From an uncultured Arthrobacter sp. (GTDB lineage Bacteria > Actinomycetota > Actinomycetes > Actinomycetales > Micrococcaceae): 49,348 bases of DNA. The notes under the pieces were generated by a model. It searched no databases. It was given only the letters and a program-made list of their open reading frames with translations, and was not told where the DNA came from. Shown here in pieces: positions 8,146 through 18,468 of the stretch (position 1 is its first letter; every line of letters begins with the position of its first letter). Location of the stretch: contig NZ_CADCTE010000056.1 in NCBI RefSeq assembly GCF_902805515.1, positions 1-49,348 of the forward strand, written 5' to 3'. The position numbers were made by a program, and so were the translations under genes.

Positions 8146-9189
8146 TTAGAGGGAGGTCCAGTCGAGGACCACTTTGCCGCTGGCTCCGCGGCGGGCGGTG
8201 TCGAATCCGGCCTGCCATTCGGCGGCCGGCAGGGTGTCGGTGACGACGCTCGCGACGGCGTCGCGCAGTGCGGGGTTTGACTGCAGCATGGCGCTCATGG
8301 CGTACCAGGTCTCGAACATCTCGCGCCCGTAGATGCCCTTGAGGGTGAGCATGTGGGTGACCACCTTGCCCCAGTCAATGGAGATCGGCGACGACGGCAG
8401 GCCGAGCATGGCGATGCGCCCTCCGTGGGTCATATTGTCGATCATCTCGGGCAGGGCCGAGGGGTGGCCCGACATCTCCATGCCGATGTCGAAGCCTTCC
8501 TTCATGCCCAGCTCCTGCTGCGCCTCGAGGATACGCATACGGCTGACGTCGATGGCGATGTCGGCCCCGACAGCCCGGGCGAGTTCCAGGCGGGGCGCGG
8601 CGATGTCGGTGACCGCGATCTTCCGGGCGCCGGCGTGGCGGGCCACCGCGACGGCCATCAGGCCGATGGGTCCGGCGCCGGTGATGAGGACGTCCTCCCC
8701 GACCAGCGGGAAGCTCAGGGCGGTGTGGACGGCGTTGCCGAAGGGGTCGAAGACGGCGCCGAGTTCAGGGGTGATCTCGTCGTGGTGCACCCAGACGTTG
8801 GTTTCGGGAAGGACGACGTATTCGGCGAAGGCGCCGTCGCGCTGGACGCCGACGCTCGAGGTGCGGATGCACATCTGGCGCCGCCCGGCGCGGCAGTTCC
8901 GGCAGATTCCGCAGACGACGTGGCCTTCGCCGGAGACCCGGTCGCCGATCTTCACGTCGCGGACGCCGCCGCCGAGTTCGACCACCTCGCCGTAGAACTC
9001 GTGGCCGGGGATCAGGGGGGCGTTGATCATGCCCTGCGCCCAGGAGTCCCAGGACTCGATGTGGAGGTCGGTTCCGCAGATCCCGGTGGTCATGACCCGG
9101 ATTTTCACTTCTCCGAGGCCCACCGCCGGCTCGGGACGGTCGACCAGTTCGAATCCGGGATGCGCACCGGACTTGTAAAGCGCCTTCAC
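8146..9189 (-). CDS. tdh: L-threonine 3-dehydrogenase
   Basis: Tdh oxidises threonine with NAD+ to 2-amino-3-oxobutyrate, handed on to Kbl. The 347-residue protein is a zinc medium-chain dehydrogenase. Catalytic zinc ligands sit in [10 protein letters not shown] and PGHEFYGEV; the structural-zinc loop is [15 protein letters not shown]; the NAD fold has [22 protein letters not shown]. Tdh markers include [12 protein letters not shown] and [18 protein letters not shown] at 9189 is chosen because GGAAGGAAG precedes it at SD distance; a TTG at 9210 is possible but lacks an SD. It heads a two-gene operon with kbl. A possible -10 (GATAAT) and a palindrome lie about 75-100 bases upstream. Confidence 0.95.
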   Translation of the reverse strand: MKALYKSGAHPGFELVDRPEPAVGLGEVKIRVMTTGICGTDLHIESWDSWAQGMINAPLIPGHEFYGEVVELGGGVRDVKIGDRVSGEGHVVCGICRNCRAGRRQMCIRTSSVGVQRDGAFAEYVVLPETNVWVHHDEITPELGAVFDPFGNAVHTALSFPLVGEDVLITGAGPIGLMAVAVARHAGARKIAVTDIAAPRLELARAVGADIAIDVSRMRILEAQQELGMKEGFDIGMEMSGHPSALPEMIDNMTHGGRIAMLGLPSSPISIDWGKVVTHMLTLKGIYGREMFETWYAMSAMLQSNPALRDAVASVVTDTLPAAEWQAGFDTARRGASGKVVLDWTSL

Positions 9190-9264
9190 TCCATCTTCCT
9201 TCCGCGCCAATTCCGCACGGCCGGCTGGATCTGCCGGCGGCGGGCTGGTGCAACTCGGGTGGCT

Positions 9265-9290
9265 GTTGTGACAACCACCGCAAGATTATC
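9265..9290 (-). promoter_or_regulatory. Possible tdh promoter -10 with overlapping palindrome
   Basis: GATAAT (minus strand, 9290-9285) could serve as -10. Next to the predicted start of transcription is the 11-bp palindrome GTTGT-G-ACAAC (9265-9275), a possible regulator site. No good -35 is visible. The leader to the GTG would be near 90 bases. Confidence 0.35.
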
Positions 9291-9330
9291 AGTGCCCGCC
9301 GGGCCCCGGAGGCGGGCGGGGCGGATCCAC

Positions 9331-9404
9331 AACTGCCCGCCGACCAGCCTCGGTCAGTGGGCATGTCCGGATATGCCCACCCATCACGCCTGGTCGGTGG
9401 GCAG
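9331..9404. repeat. Long nested palindrome between tdh and gatB
   Basis: Outer arms CTGCCCGCCGACCAG (9333-9347) and CTGGTCGGTGGGCAG (9390-9404) pair over 15 bases with a single G-T exception. The 42-base interior holds a second perfect stem, TGGGCAT (9358-9364) with ATGCCCA (9373-9379). The arms resemble those of the hairpin at 9487-9520, so two related elements share this 354-base gap between tdh and gatB. The rest of the gap holds no gene that I can support. Confidence 0.7.
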
Positions 9405-9486
9405 AACGGTTCGTCGGGAGGCGCGTTGCCGGCACGCGGAAGACCGATCCATGGCGAAACACCCGGTACCCGACCCGGAACGCAGA

Positions 9487-9520
9487 ACTGCCCACCGACA
9501 GAGTGCTGTCGGTGGGCAGT
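9487..9520 (-). terminator. Strong hairpin after gatB
   Basis: ACTGCCCACCGACAG (9487-9501) and CTGTCGGTGGGCAGT (9506-9520) make a perfect 15-bp stem with a 4-base loop, starting 23 bases after the gatB stop. It is the likely transcript end of gatCAB. Arm sequence is shared with the nested palindrome at 9331-9404. Confidence 0.8.
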
Positions 9521-9543
9521 CGTGGAGCACGCAGGACGCTGCG

Positions 9544-11058
9544 TCAGCCTTCGACACCGAGGCGCTGCAGGATCAGCTCGCGCACCCGGCCGGCGTCGGC
9601 CTGTCCGCGGGTGGCCTTCATGACGCCGCCGACGATCGCTCCGACGGCCTGGACCTTGCCGCCGCGGATCTTCTCCGCGACGTCCGGCTGCGCCGCCAGT
9701 GCGCCGTCGATGGCCTCGAGCAGCGGGCCGTCGTCCGAGACAACGGCGAGTCCGCGCGCCTCAACAACCTGGGCGGGGGTGCCTTCGCCTGCCAGGACGC
9801 CGTCGAGCACCTCGCGGGAGAGCTTGTCGTTGATCTTGCCCGATTCGATCAGCGCGTTCAGTTCGACGATCAGCTCGGGGGTGACGCCCAGTTCGGCGGG
9901 CTCGACGTCGGCGATCTTGGCGCGGCGGGAAATCTCGCCCATCCACCACTTGCGGGCGACGGCCGGGCTGACACCGGCGGCGACGGTGTCCTCGACCGAG
10001 GACATCACGCCGGCGTTGACGACGTCGCGGAACTCGGCGTCGGAGTAGCCCCAGTCGGCCTGGAGGCGCTTGCGGCGCTCGGCGGGCGGTTCGGGCAGCT
10101 CCGAGCGCAGCTTCTCGATCCAGGCGTCGTTGGTGACGACGGGAACCAGGTCCGGCTCCGGGAAGTAGCGGTAGTCGTCGGCGTCGGACTTGGGCCGGCC
10201 GGCGGTGGTGGAGCGGGTGTCCTCATGCCAGTGGCGGGTCTCCTGCACGATCGCCGCACCGGAGTCCAGGACCGCGGCGTGCCGCTGGATCTCGTACGTC
10301 ACCGCGTGCTCGACCGACCGCAGGGAGTTGACGTTCTTGGTCTCGGTGCGGGTGCCCAGGGTGGTGCTGCCCTTGGGCATGAGGGAGACGTTCGCGTCGC
10401 AGCGGACGTTCCCGCGCTCCATCCGGGCGTCGGAGACCCCGAGGTTCTTCACGATCTCCCGGATGGCCGCAACGTAGGCCTTCGCCAGCTCCGGTGCGCG
10501 CCGGCCCGCGCCCAGGATGGGCTTGGTGACGATCTCCACCAGCGGCACGCCGGCCCGGTTGTAGTCGACGAGGGAGAACTCGGCGCCCTGGATGCGGCCG
10601 GTGGCCCCGCCCATGTGGGTGAGCTTCCCGGCGTCCTCCTCCATGTGGGCGCGTTCGATCTCCACGGTGAACACGGTGCCGTCGGCCAGTTCGATGTCGA
10701 TGGCGCCGTCGTAGGCGATCGGCTCGTCGTACTGGGAGGTCTGAAAGTTCTTCGGGGTGTCCGGGTAGAAGTAGTTCTTCCGGGCGAAGTGGCTGCGCTC
10801 GGCGATCTTGCAGCCCAGGGCAAGCCCGATCTTGATCGAGGATTCAACGGCGACCCGGTTGACCACCGGAAGCACCCCGGGCAGGCCGAGGTCCACCGGG
10901 GTGATGTTGGTGTTCGGGGTGTCCCCGAAACCGTTGGGGGCCGAGGAGAACATCTTGGTCTTGGTGTTCAGCTCGACATGCACCTCGAAGCCGAGCGCCG
11001 GGTCGTACTTCTCCATGGCCTCGTCGAAGGACAGGACCTCGTCGTGTACAGCAGTCAT
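9544..11058 (-). CDS. gatB: Aspartyl/glutamyl-tRNA amidotransferase subunit B
   Basis: GatB binds mischarged Glu-tRNA(Gln) or Asp-tRNA(Asn) and activates the misacylated residue so that ammonia from GatA can convert it to Gln or Asn. The 504-residue protein is full length. The catalytic cradle has LGFEVHVELNTKTKMFSS, CDANVSLMP, and the NYFYPDTPKNFQTSQYD signature; the C-terminal helical tail/YqeY domain follows from about residue 300, ending near VMKATRGQADAGRVRELI. The ATG directly abuts the TAA of gatA (TAAATG), so the two are coupled. Order is gatC-gatA-gatB. Organisms with this operon usually lack GlnRS, AsnRS or both. Confidence 0.97.
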   Translation of the reverse strand: MTAVHDEVLSFDEAMEKYDPALGFEVHVELNTKTKMFSSAPNGFGDTPNTNITPVDLGLPGVLPVVNRVAVESSIKIGLALGCKIAERSHFARKNYFYPDTPKNFQTSQYDEPIAYDGAIDIELADGTVFTVEIERAHMEEDAGKLTHMGGATGRIQGAEFSLVDYNRAGVPLVEIVTKPILGAGRRAPELAKAYVAAIREIVKNLGVSDARMERGNVRCDANVSLMPKGSTTLGTRTETKNVNSLRSVEHAVTYEIQRHAAVLDSGAAIVQETRHWHEDTRSTTAGRPKSDADDYRYFPEPDLVPVVTNDAWIEKLRSELPEPPAERRKRLQADWGYSDAEFRDVVNAGVMSSVEDTVAAGVSPAVARKWWMGEISRRAKIADVEPAELGVTPELIVELNALIESGKINDKLSREVLDGVLAGEGTPAQVVEARGLAVVSDDGPLLEAIDGALAAQPDVAEKIRGGKVQAVGAIVGGVMKATRGQADAGRVRELILQRLGVEG

Positions 11059-12564
<1,506 letters not shown>

Positions 12565-12568
12565 TGGG

Positions 12569-12865
12569 TTACTCCCCGTCCAGGATTGCAGGGACCCGAA
12601 AGCGTCCGTCGGCGTTGTCGGGGGCGCCGGCGAGGGCCTCCTCGTTGCTGAGAGTCTCCCCCACGACGTCGTCGCGGTAGACGTTGCTCAGCGGAATCGG
12701 GTGGCTGGTGGCGGGGACGTCGTCGCCGGCCACCTCGCTGACGCTCTTGATCGAATCCACGATGACGGCCAGCTCGCCGGCCATGCGGTCGAGTTCCTCG
12801 GAACTCATGTCGATGTGCGCCAGCCGCGCCAGATGCGCGACGTCCTCACGGTTAATCTCAGCCAT
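12569..12865 (-). CDS. gatC: Aspartyl/glutamyl-tRNA amidotransferase subunit C
   Basis: A 98-residue belt protein that wraps GatA and GatB and stabilises the complex. The N-terminal [21 protein letters not shown] and the central [15 protein letters not shown] followed by [20 protein letters not shown] match the family over its whole length. AGGGGA lies upstream of the ATG as a Shine-Dalgarno. It is the first gene of the gatCAB operon. Confidence 0.96.
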   Translation of the reverse strand: MAEINREDVAHLARLAHIDMSSEELDRMAGELAVIVDSIKSVSEVAGDDVPATSHPIPLSNVYRDDVVGETLSNEEALAGAPDNADGRFRVPAILDGE

Positions 12866-12920
12866 GGATCTCCCCTGGAAGTGGATGGGTGTCTGCCTCT
12901 AGTCTACGGGCGGACAGGGC

Positions 12921-12948
12921 CCGGGCGGGCACCGCGGAACCCGCCCGG
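12921..12948 (-). terminator. Hairpin between the GNAT gene and gatC
   Basis: CCGGGCGGG (12921-12929) and CCCGCCCGG (12940-12948) pair perfectly around a 10-base loop. It lies 21 bases after the stop of the GNAT gene, on the same strand. Outer bases AGGGC and GCCCT can extend the stem across a bulge. Confidence 0.65.
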
Positions 12949-12969
12949 AGGGCCCTTCGAACACCGGCC

Positions 12970-13515
12970 CTAGAGCTCCAGGCGGAAGACCCAGAGCAGG
13001 ATGTCTTCGTTGGGCACGAGCCAGTCGCGCTCGGGAACGCGGTAGAAACCCATGGACTCGTAGAGCCGGTGCGCGCGCACCATGTTGGAGCCGCTGGTGA
13101 GGCTGACGGCGTTGATGCCGGGCAGGGTCCGTGCGTGGGCGATGATCGCCTCGACCATGGCCCGGCCGATGCCGCCGCGCTGCACGGCGGGGTCGACGGC
13201 GAGCATGCGGAACTCGAGCTCCCCGGCGATGGCGATGTCGGTGTACCGCTGCCCTTCGAAGGTCAGCGCCACCGAGCCCACCACCCGGCCGTCGCGCTCT
13301 GCGACCCAGATCTCGGCGTGCTCGGCCCGGTGGGCGACGTCCGAGAGCACCGCCATGTAGGGGTGGTCCTCGTCGGCGAAGTAGCCGGCCTCGAGGTAGG
13401 CGGTGCGGGTGATGCGCGCCACCTCGTCGTAGTCGCTGGGCAGGACCGGCCGGATCGAAAGGGTGTCGGCGGGGCGGGAGGCGTCGGTGCGTGCGGTTTC
13501 CACGGTGTCCTTCAT
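12970..13515 (-). CDS. GNAT-family N-acetyltransferase
   Basis: A 181-residue acetyltransferase of the GNAT fold. The first strand region reads LSIRPVLPSDYDEVARI; the acetyl-CoA pyrophosphate loop is LAVDPAVQRGGIGRAMVEAII (Q/R-x-x-G-x-G/A type), preceded by a strand containing ELEFRMLAVD; the C-terminal part has RAHRLYESMGFYRVPERDW. Many actinobacteria carry relatives of unknown substrate, and no neighbour points to one. The ATG at 13515 is the longest start, but TATTCT lies only two bases upstream of it; transcription from that element would favour the GTG at 13503 (residue 5), which AAGGA precedes. I keep the ATG with reservation. It is flanked by its own hairpin and is divergent from the ABC importer. 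Confidence 0.85.
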   Translation of the reverse strand: MKDTVETARTDASRPADTLSIRPVLPSDYDEVARITRTAYLEAGYFADEDHPYMAVLSDVAHRAEHAEIWVAERDGRVVGSVALTFEGQRYTDIAIAGELEFRMLAVDPAVQRGGIGRAMVEAIIAHARTLPGINAVSLTSGSNMVRAHRLYESMGFYRVPERDWLVPNEDILLWVFRLEL

Positions 13516-13683
13516 CGAGAATAAAAAGTCAATTTTACGCCCGGCGCCACTGCACCACGCCGGTCCGCGGTGTGTTTTCGGGCACGAATTCCCCGCGGCC
13601 GGGGAGGGTCTTCGGCGGGCTCCAGGTCCGGGACTCCCCCGGGTGGCAGCGGACCTCCCCGGCGTGTCTGGAAATCAGTTACG

Positions 13684-13712
13684 TTGACTTAGATCGTGAT
13701 GGAGATTACTTT
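13684..13712 (+). promoter_or_regulatory. Promoter of the sugar ABC importer operon
   Basis: TTGACT (13684-13689) and TACTTT (13707-13712) are separated by 17 bases, a sigma-70-type promoter with a good -35. It lies 62 bases before the GTG of the binding-protein gene. No palindrome resembling a DasR site was seen nearby. Confidence 0.55.
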
Positions 13713-13774
13713 CACTCTATGGGCCGTGGCACATTCCGATGCCGCCGCCTTCGCCGCGATGGAGGGGACAGCAA

Positions 13775-15049
13775 GTGAGAAAGCTCAAGCGTTCAATGGC
13801 CGTGACTGCAGTGGCAGCACTGGCGCTGACAGCATGTGGAAACGGTGGAGGTTCCGACGCCGAGGGCGAGACGCTCAGCGTCTGGATCATGGAGGGGACG
13901 AACCCCGACGCCGAAAGCTTCTTCAAGGGCGTGAAATCCGAGTTCAAGGAAGAGACCGGCGCCACCCTCGACGTGCAGTTCGTTCAGTGGGCCGAGGCCC
14001 ACGACAAGTTTGTCACGTCCATCGCCGGGAACACGACGCCGGACGTCGCCGAAACCGGAAGCACGTGGACCGCAGAATTTGCCGAGGCCGGCGCGCTGGC
14101 CCCGCTCGACGAGCAGATCGAGAAGGCCGGGCTGAAGGACGACCTCGTCGAAGGCCTGGTCGAGGCCGGCACCCTCGAGGACAGCCTCTACGGCATGCCC
14201 TGGTACGCCGGGGTCCGCTCCGTCGTGTACCGCAAGGACATCTTTGAAAAGCACGGCCTGACCCCGCCCACCTCCTGGGACGGGCTGCGCGAGGCCGGCC
14301 TTGCCCTGAAGGAGGCCGAGCCCGACATGACGCCGTTCGCCGTTCCCGGGGACTCCGCCTACCTGGCCTACCCCTTCATCTGGGGCGCGGGTGCCGAGCT
14401 CGCCGAGCAGGAGGGCGACACCTGGTCCTCGGGCCTTGACTCCCCCGAAGCCCGCGAGGGCGTGAAGTTCTACACCGACCTCGCCGTGAAGGACGGCCTG
14501 TCCTCCGCCGGGGCCACCACCTGGAACGAGAAGGACGTGCTCGACAACTTCGTCAAGGGCAACCTCTCAATGGCCACCATGGGGTCCTGGGCGATGCCGG
14601 CGATCCTCGAGCAGAACCCCGACCTCGAGGGCAAGATCGGCGCCTTCCCGATCCCCGGCCCCGAGTCCGGCTACAGCCCCTCTTTCCTGGGCGGCTCGCA
14701 CCTCAGCGTGTTCGAGGGATCCAAGAAGCAGGAACTCGCCTGGAAGTTCGTCGAGATGATGACCACCGGGGAGACGGCGGCCGAGTGGGCCGAACAGACC
14801 AACTACTTCCCCGGCCAGGCCTCCCTGCTCGAGGAAGCGGCCAAGTCCGACGACCCGCTGGTCAAGCCGTTCGCCACCCAGATGGTCGAAGCCGGAACCT
14901 CGGTTCCCGTCGCTCCGGGCTGGGGCGCCGTCGAGGCGAAGAAGACGGTCCCGGCGATGATCCAGTCAATCCTCTCGGGTGACAAGGGCGTCGACCAGGC
15001 GACCGAAGACGCCGCCACCGAAATCGAAGAACTGCTGAACGGAAAGTAG
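13775..15049 (+). CDS. Sugar ABC transporter substrate-binding lipoprotein
   Basis: A 424-residue family 1 extracellular solute-binding protein that captures an oligosaccharide outside the membrane. The start is GTG at 13775, with GGAGGGG eight bases upstream. The signal peptide begins VRKLKRS and ends in the lipobox LTAC, so Cys21 should be lipidated. The mature protein has the CUT1 pattern: LSVWIMEG, WAEAHDKFVTSIAGNTTPDVAETG, GMPWYAGVRSVVYRKDIFEKHGLTPPTSWDGL, and later MATMGSWAMPAI and FLGGSHLSVFEGSK. It leads a four-gene operon with two permeases and a GH3 hexosaminidase, so an N-acetylglucosamine-containing saccharide (chitobiose or a cell-wall fragment) is the likely ligand. That specificity is inferred from context. 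Confidence 0.92.
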   Translation: MRKLKRSMAVTAVAALALTACGNGGGSDAEGETLSVWIMEGTNPDAESFFKGVKSEFKEETGATLDVQFVQWAEAHDKFVTSIAGNTTPDVAETGSTWTAEFAEAGALAPLDEQIEKAGLKDDLVEGLVEAGTLEDSLYGMPWYAGVRSVVYRKDIFEKHGLTPPTSWDGLREAGLALKEAEPDMTPFAVPGDSAYLAYPFIWGAGAELAEQEGDTWSSGLDSPEAREGVKFYTDLAVKDGLSSAGATTWNEKDVLDNFVKGNLSMATMGSWAMPAILEQNPDLEGKIGAFPIPGPESGYSPSFLGGSHLSVFEGSKKQELAWKFVEMMTTGETAAEWAEQTNYFPGQASLLEEAAKSDDPLVKPFATQMVEAGTSVPVAPGWGAVEAKKTVPAMIQSILSGDKGVDQATEDAATEIEELLNGK

Positions 15050-15053
15050 TTCT

Positions 15054-16031
15054 TTGACCACCCCCACCAAGGCTGGAGCCGCACGCCCGGCACCGCGTGC
15101 GGCCACCGGCCCGACCCCGCCCCAGCGCCGCCGGCCCGGCAGGCTGCGCATGGCCACTGCCCGGCCGTGGCTGCTCCTGGCCCCGGCCCTCGCAGTGCTC
15201 GCCGTGCTGCTGCTGTGGCCGCTCGCCCGCGTCGTGCTCATCTCCTTCCAGGACTACGGGCTGCGCGAGATCGTCAGCGGACGCTCGAACTACATCGGCC
15301 TCGCCAACTACGCCGAGGTCTTCGCGGACCCGGCTCTCTGGACCGTCGTCCTTCCCAACACCGTGGGCTTCGCGGTGGCCGCCGTGGGCGGAACCGTGAT
15401 CCTCGGCACCCTGGTGGCACTGCTGCTGGCCAGCCTCGACCGCCTCTGGCGCACCATCGTCAGCAGCGCCGTCATGGTGGCCTGGGCGATGCCCGCCGTG
15501 ACCGGCACCTATGTGTGGATCTGGATCTTCGACGCCGACCGCGGCATCGTCAGCCAGTTCCTTCAGGGCACGGGCCTGCTCGATGAGCCGCACAACTGGT
15601 TCACCGACCGCTGGTCCTTCTACGCCGTCGTCCTGGTCAACATCATCCACCACGGCTTCCCGTTCGTGGCGATCACCGTGCTGGCCGGCCTGCTCGGGGT
15701 CTCCAAGGAGATGCTCGAAGCGGCAACCGTCGACGGCGCCGGCGCCGTCCGCCGCTTCTTCTCGATCACCTTCCCCACCCTTCGGCCCGTCTTCGCGGTC
15801 GTGGTGATCCTCTCCACCATCTGGGACTTCAAGGTGTTCGCGCAGATCTACCTCCAGCCCGGCGGATCGGGCTCGAACCGCTCCGTGTTCAACCTCGGCG
15901 TGTGGTCCTACGTGGAGTCGTTCGCCCAGAACCGGTACGGGTTCGGCTCGGCCATCGCCGTGCTGCTCACCGTGCTGCTGCTGGCCATCAGCGTCGTCTA
16001 CGTCCGCACGCTGTTCAAGGAGGAAAAGTGA
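15054..16031 (+). CDS. Sugar ABC transporter permease, MalF type
   Basis: A 325-residue inner-membrane permease with a charged N-terminal tail (about 35 residues) and six predicted membrane helices, the first being WLLLAPALAVLAVLLLWPLA. The EAA loop that docks the ATPase reads EAATVDGAGAVRRFFSITFP. The start is TTG at 15054, four bases after the binding-protein stop, with GGAAAG in the end of that gene as SD. The gene ends by overlapping the next start (GTGA at 16028-16031). It pairs with the following permease to form the channel. Confidence 0.93.
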   Translation: MTTPTKAGAARPAPRAATGPTPPQRRRPGRLRMATARPWLLLAPALAVLAVLLLWPLARVVLISFQDYGLREIVSGRSNYIGLANYAEVFADPALWTVVLPNTVGFAVAAVGGTVILGTLVALLLASLDRLWRTIVSSAVMVAWAMPAVTGTYVWIWIFDADRGIVSQFLQGTGLLDEPHNWFTDRWSFYAVVLVNIIHHGFPFVAITVLAGLLGVSKEMLEAATVDGAGAVRRFFSITFPTLRPVFAVVVILSTIWDFKVFAQIYLQPGGSGSNRSVFNLGVWSYVESFAQNRYGFGSAIAVLLTVLLLAISVVYVRTLFKEEK

Positions 16032-16924
16032 AAGCACCTTCGGCACCCTCAGCACCCTCCGTTCCGGACGCCGTGCGCATTCCGGCCCGCCGGCCCCGCA
16101 GCCGCCGGGCACGGGTGACCCTCGCCTGGAAGGCAGTCGCCGTCGCGGCACTGCTGCTGTTCACCCTCTTCCCGACCTACTGGATGATCAGCAGCGCCTT
16201 CGACGGGCGCGCCACGGGCGGGGCCCAGTCGCTGTTCCCCGCCGAGCCGACGCTTGAGAACTTCAGCTACGTCCTCTCCGAGGCAGGCTTCGGGACCTTC
16301 CTGCGCAACTCCGCCATCGTGGCGGTGTCAACGGTGGTGCTCTCCGGGATCCTCGCCCTCTTCGCCGCCGTCGCCGTCGCACGGTTCCGGTTCCGGTTCC
16401 GCACCGGAATCCTCATGCTGATCCTGATCATCCAGATGGTGCCGCTTGAGGCCCTGGTGATCCCGCTGTTCATCCAGGTGCGGGACCTGCAGCTGCTCAA
16501 CTCCTTCCTGGGCCTGATCATCGTCTACGTCGCGTTCTCCCTCCCCTTCGCCATCTGGATGCTCCGCGGCTTCGTGGCGGCGGTGCCCGTCGAACTCGAG
16601 GAGGCCGCCTACATCGACGGTGCGAGCTGGGGCCGCATGTTCTGGTCGGTGCTGCTGCCCCTGGTGGCGCCCGGGCTGGTGGCCACCAGCGTGTTCGCCT
16701 TCATCATCGCGTGGAACGAATTCATCTTCGCCCTGACCTTCATGGACAGCCCCGCCACCTACACGGTCGCCGTGGGCCTCCAGCAGTTCTTCGGGGAGAA
16801 CTCCAACGAGTGGGGCTACGTGATGGCCGGTTCCACCCTGATCACCCTGCCGGTGATGATCTTCTTCATCCTCGTGCAGCGCCGGCTCAGCGGCGGACTG
16901 GTCTCAGGGGCGGTGAAGGGGTGA
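16028..16924 (+). CDS. Sugar ABC transporter permease, MalG type
   Basis: The second channel subunit, 298 residues with six predicted membrane helices after a basic N-terminal tail. The EAA loop reads EEAAYIDGASWGRMFWSVLLP and the C-terminal region has FAFIIAWNEFIFALTF, typical of MalG-like proteins. The GTG at 16028 overlaps the previous stop and follows AAGGAGG at good distance. It overlaps the hexosaminidase gene in the same way (GTGA at 16921-16924). No ATP-binding subunit gene follows, so the importer must borrow one from elsewhere, as MsiK serves many sugar importers in streptomycetes. Confidence 0.93.
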   Translation: MKAPSAPSAPSVPDAVRIPARRPRSRRARVTLAWKAVAVAALLLFTLFPTYWMISSAFDGRATGGAQSLFPAEPTLENFSYVLSEAGFGTFLRNSAIVAVSTVVLSGILALFAAVAVARFRFRFRTGILMLILIIQMVPLEALVIPLFIQVRDLQLLNSFLGLIIVYVAFSLPFAIWMLRGFVAAVPVELEEAAYIDGASWGRMFWSVLLPLVAPGLVATSVFAFIIAWNEFIFALTFMDSPATYTVAVGLQQFFGENSNEWGYVMAGSTLITLPVMIFFILVQRRLSGGLVSGAVKG

Positions 16925-18432
16925 ACGCCGCCCGCCTCCGCCTGGTCAACAGCGTCATCCTTCCCGGATTCCTGGGCACTTCCCTGCCCGGCTGGCTCCA
17001 GGAGGCGCTCCAGAACGGACTGGGCGGCGTCGTCTACTTCAGCCAGAACATCGACCCGGACACTCCGGGTGCGGTGGGCCGGCTCTCGGAGGCGGTCCTT
17101 GCCGCCAACCCCCGCGCGGTCATCGGCATCGACGAGGAGGGCGGGAACGTGACCCGCCTCCAGTCCGCCGCCGGTTCCAGCATCCCCGGCGCCGGCGTCC
17201 TCGGCGTCCTGGACGATCTCCGGCTCACCGAGGACGCCGGCCGCGACATCGGCGTCCTCGCCCGCGCCGCCGGAGTGAACCTGGTGCTGGCTCCGGTCGC
17301 GGATGTGAACACCAATCCGCTCAACCCCATCATCGGGGTGCGGTCCTTCGGGGCGGACACCGCCCGCGTCTCCGCGCACACGGCGGCGTTGGTGCGCGGC
17401 CTGCAGTCAGCGGGCGTCGGGGCCTGTGCCAAGCACTTCCCCGGCCACGGCGACACCAGCACCGACTCCCACCTCGAACTGCCGCGGGTGGAACTGAGCC
17501 TCGAGGAGATGCGCCGGGACCACCTGCCGCCGTTCGCCGCCGCGGTGGAGCAGGACGTGGCTGCGGTGATGAGCGCCCACATCGTGATCCCGGAGCTCGG
17601 CGAACTGCCCGCGACCCTCAACCCCGCCGCCGTCGCCCTGCTCCGGGAACTCGGCCACGATGGGCTCCTGGTCACCGACGCCCTCGACATGGCTGCAGTG
17701 CGCACCGGGGTCGGATCAGGTCAGGGCGCGGTGCTGGCGCTGAAGGCCGGGGCCGATCTGCTGTGCGTCGGCAATCCGTCGAACCTCGGCCCCAAGGCGG
17801 GCAGCACCTCCGACGAGGACGACTACCGGGAGGTGCGCGACGCGCTCCTGGCCGCCCTCGACGACGGCACCCTGACACCCGCCCACTTCGAGGCGGCCTA
17901 CCGGCGCATCCGGCGCTTCGCGGAGGCAGCGCGGCAGGCCCGCGCCGGGGCACCGGATTCGACCGGCGCTCCGGCGCCCTCCGGGCGGGACTGGGTGGAG
18001 GCCGCAGGGCGCGCTGTCACCGGCGTCCTGCCGTCCTGGTCCCCGAACGGTACGACGGCGGACCCGGTCCAGCTCCTGGACGGCCGCGGACGAGCCAATA
18101 TCGCCGCGGGTCCGCTCAGCGACGTGTTCTCCGCAGCCCTCGCCCGGCGCGCCGCCGTCCGGCGGTCGGCCCTTCCGGACCCGGCCGGCACGGCGGATCG
18201 AATCGGCTCGCTCGCCCTGATGCCGGAGAGCCGGGTGGTGATACTGACCGACGACCTCTCCCCCGGCGGCGCCCAGCTCGCGGCCGCCCGGGCGGTTCAC
18301 GCCCTGCTGCCCGGGGCGGCATGGGTCCACACCGGAACCGTGCCGGCCGGCGGACAGGACCTCCCGGCCGTGTACACCCACGGCACCTCGCGGGCCAGCG
18401 CCGAGGCGCTCGCTGCCCGGCTGCTCGGCTGA
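16921..18432 (+). CDS. nagZ: Glycoside hydrolase family 3 beta-N-acetylhexosaminidase (NagZ type)
   Basis: A 503-residue enzyme that releases terminal N-acetylglucosamine. The GH3 N-terminal barrel contains GLGGVVYFSQNID, IGIDEEGGNVTRL, and the NagZ signature KHFPGHGDTSTDSH (171-184), whose His/Asp pair acts as acid/base. VTDALDM holds the predicted nucleophile Asp253. About 150 further residues form a second, poorly conserved domain. No signal peptide is seen, so it should act in the cytoplasm on saccharides brought in by the linked importer. GTG at 16921 overlaps the permease stop. Substrates could be chitobiose, muropeptides or glycan fragments; the motif fixes GlcNAc specificity but not the polymer. 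Confidence 0.9.
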   Translation: MNAARLRLVNSVILPGFLGTSLPGWLQEALQNGLGGVVYFSQNIDPDTPGAVGRLSEAVLAANPRAVIGIDEEGGNVTRLQSAAGSSIPGAGVLGVLDDLRLTEDAGRDIGVLARAAGVNLVLAPVADVNTNPLNPIIGVRSFGADTARVSAHTAALVRGLQSAGVGACAKHFPGHGDTSTDSHLELPRVELSLEEMRRDHLPPFAAAVEQDVAAVMSAHIVIPELGELPATLNPAAVALLRELGHDGLLVTDALDMAAVRTGVGSGQGAVLALKAGADLLCVGNPSNLGPKAGSTSDEDDYREVRDALLAALDDGTLTPAHFEAAYRRIRRFAEAARQARAGAPDSTGAPAPSGRDWVEAAGRAVTGVLPSWSPNGTTADPVQLLDGRGRANIAAGPLSDVFSAALARRAAVRRSALPDPAGTADRIGSLALMPESRVVILTDDLSPGGAQLAAARAVHALLPGAAWVHTGTVPAGGQDLPAVYTHGTSRASAEALAARLLG

Positions 18433-18468
18433 GGGCGGGCACCCGCCCCGCTCTCCGCCGCCGAAACT

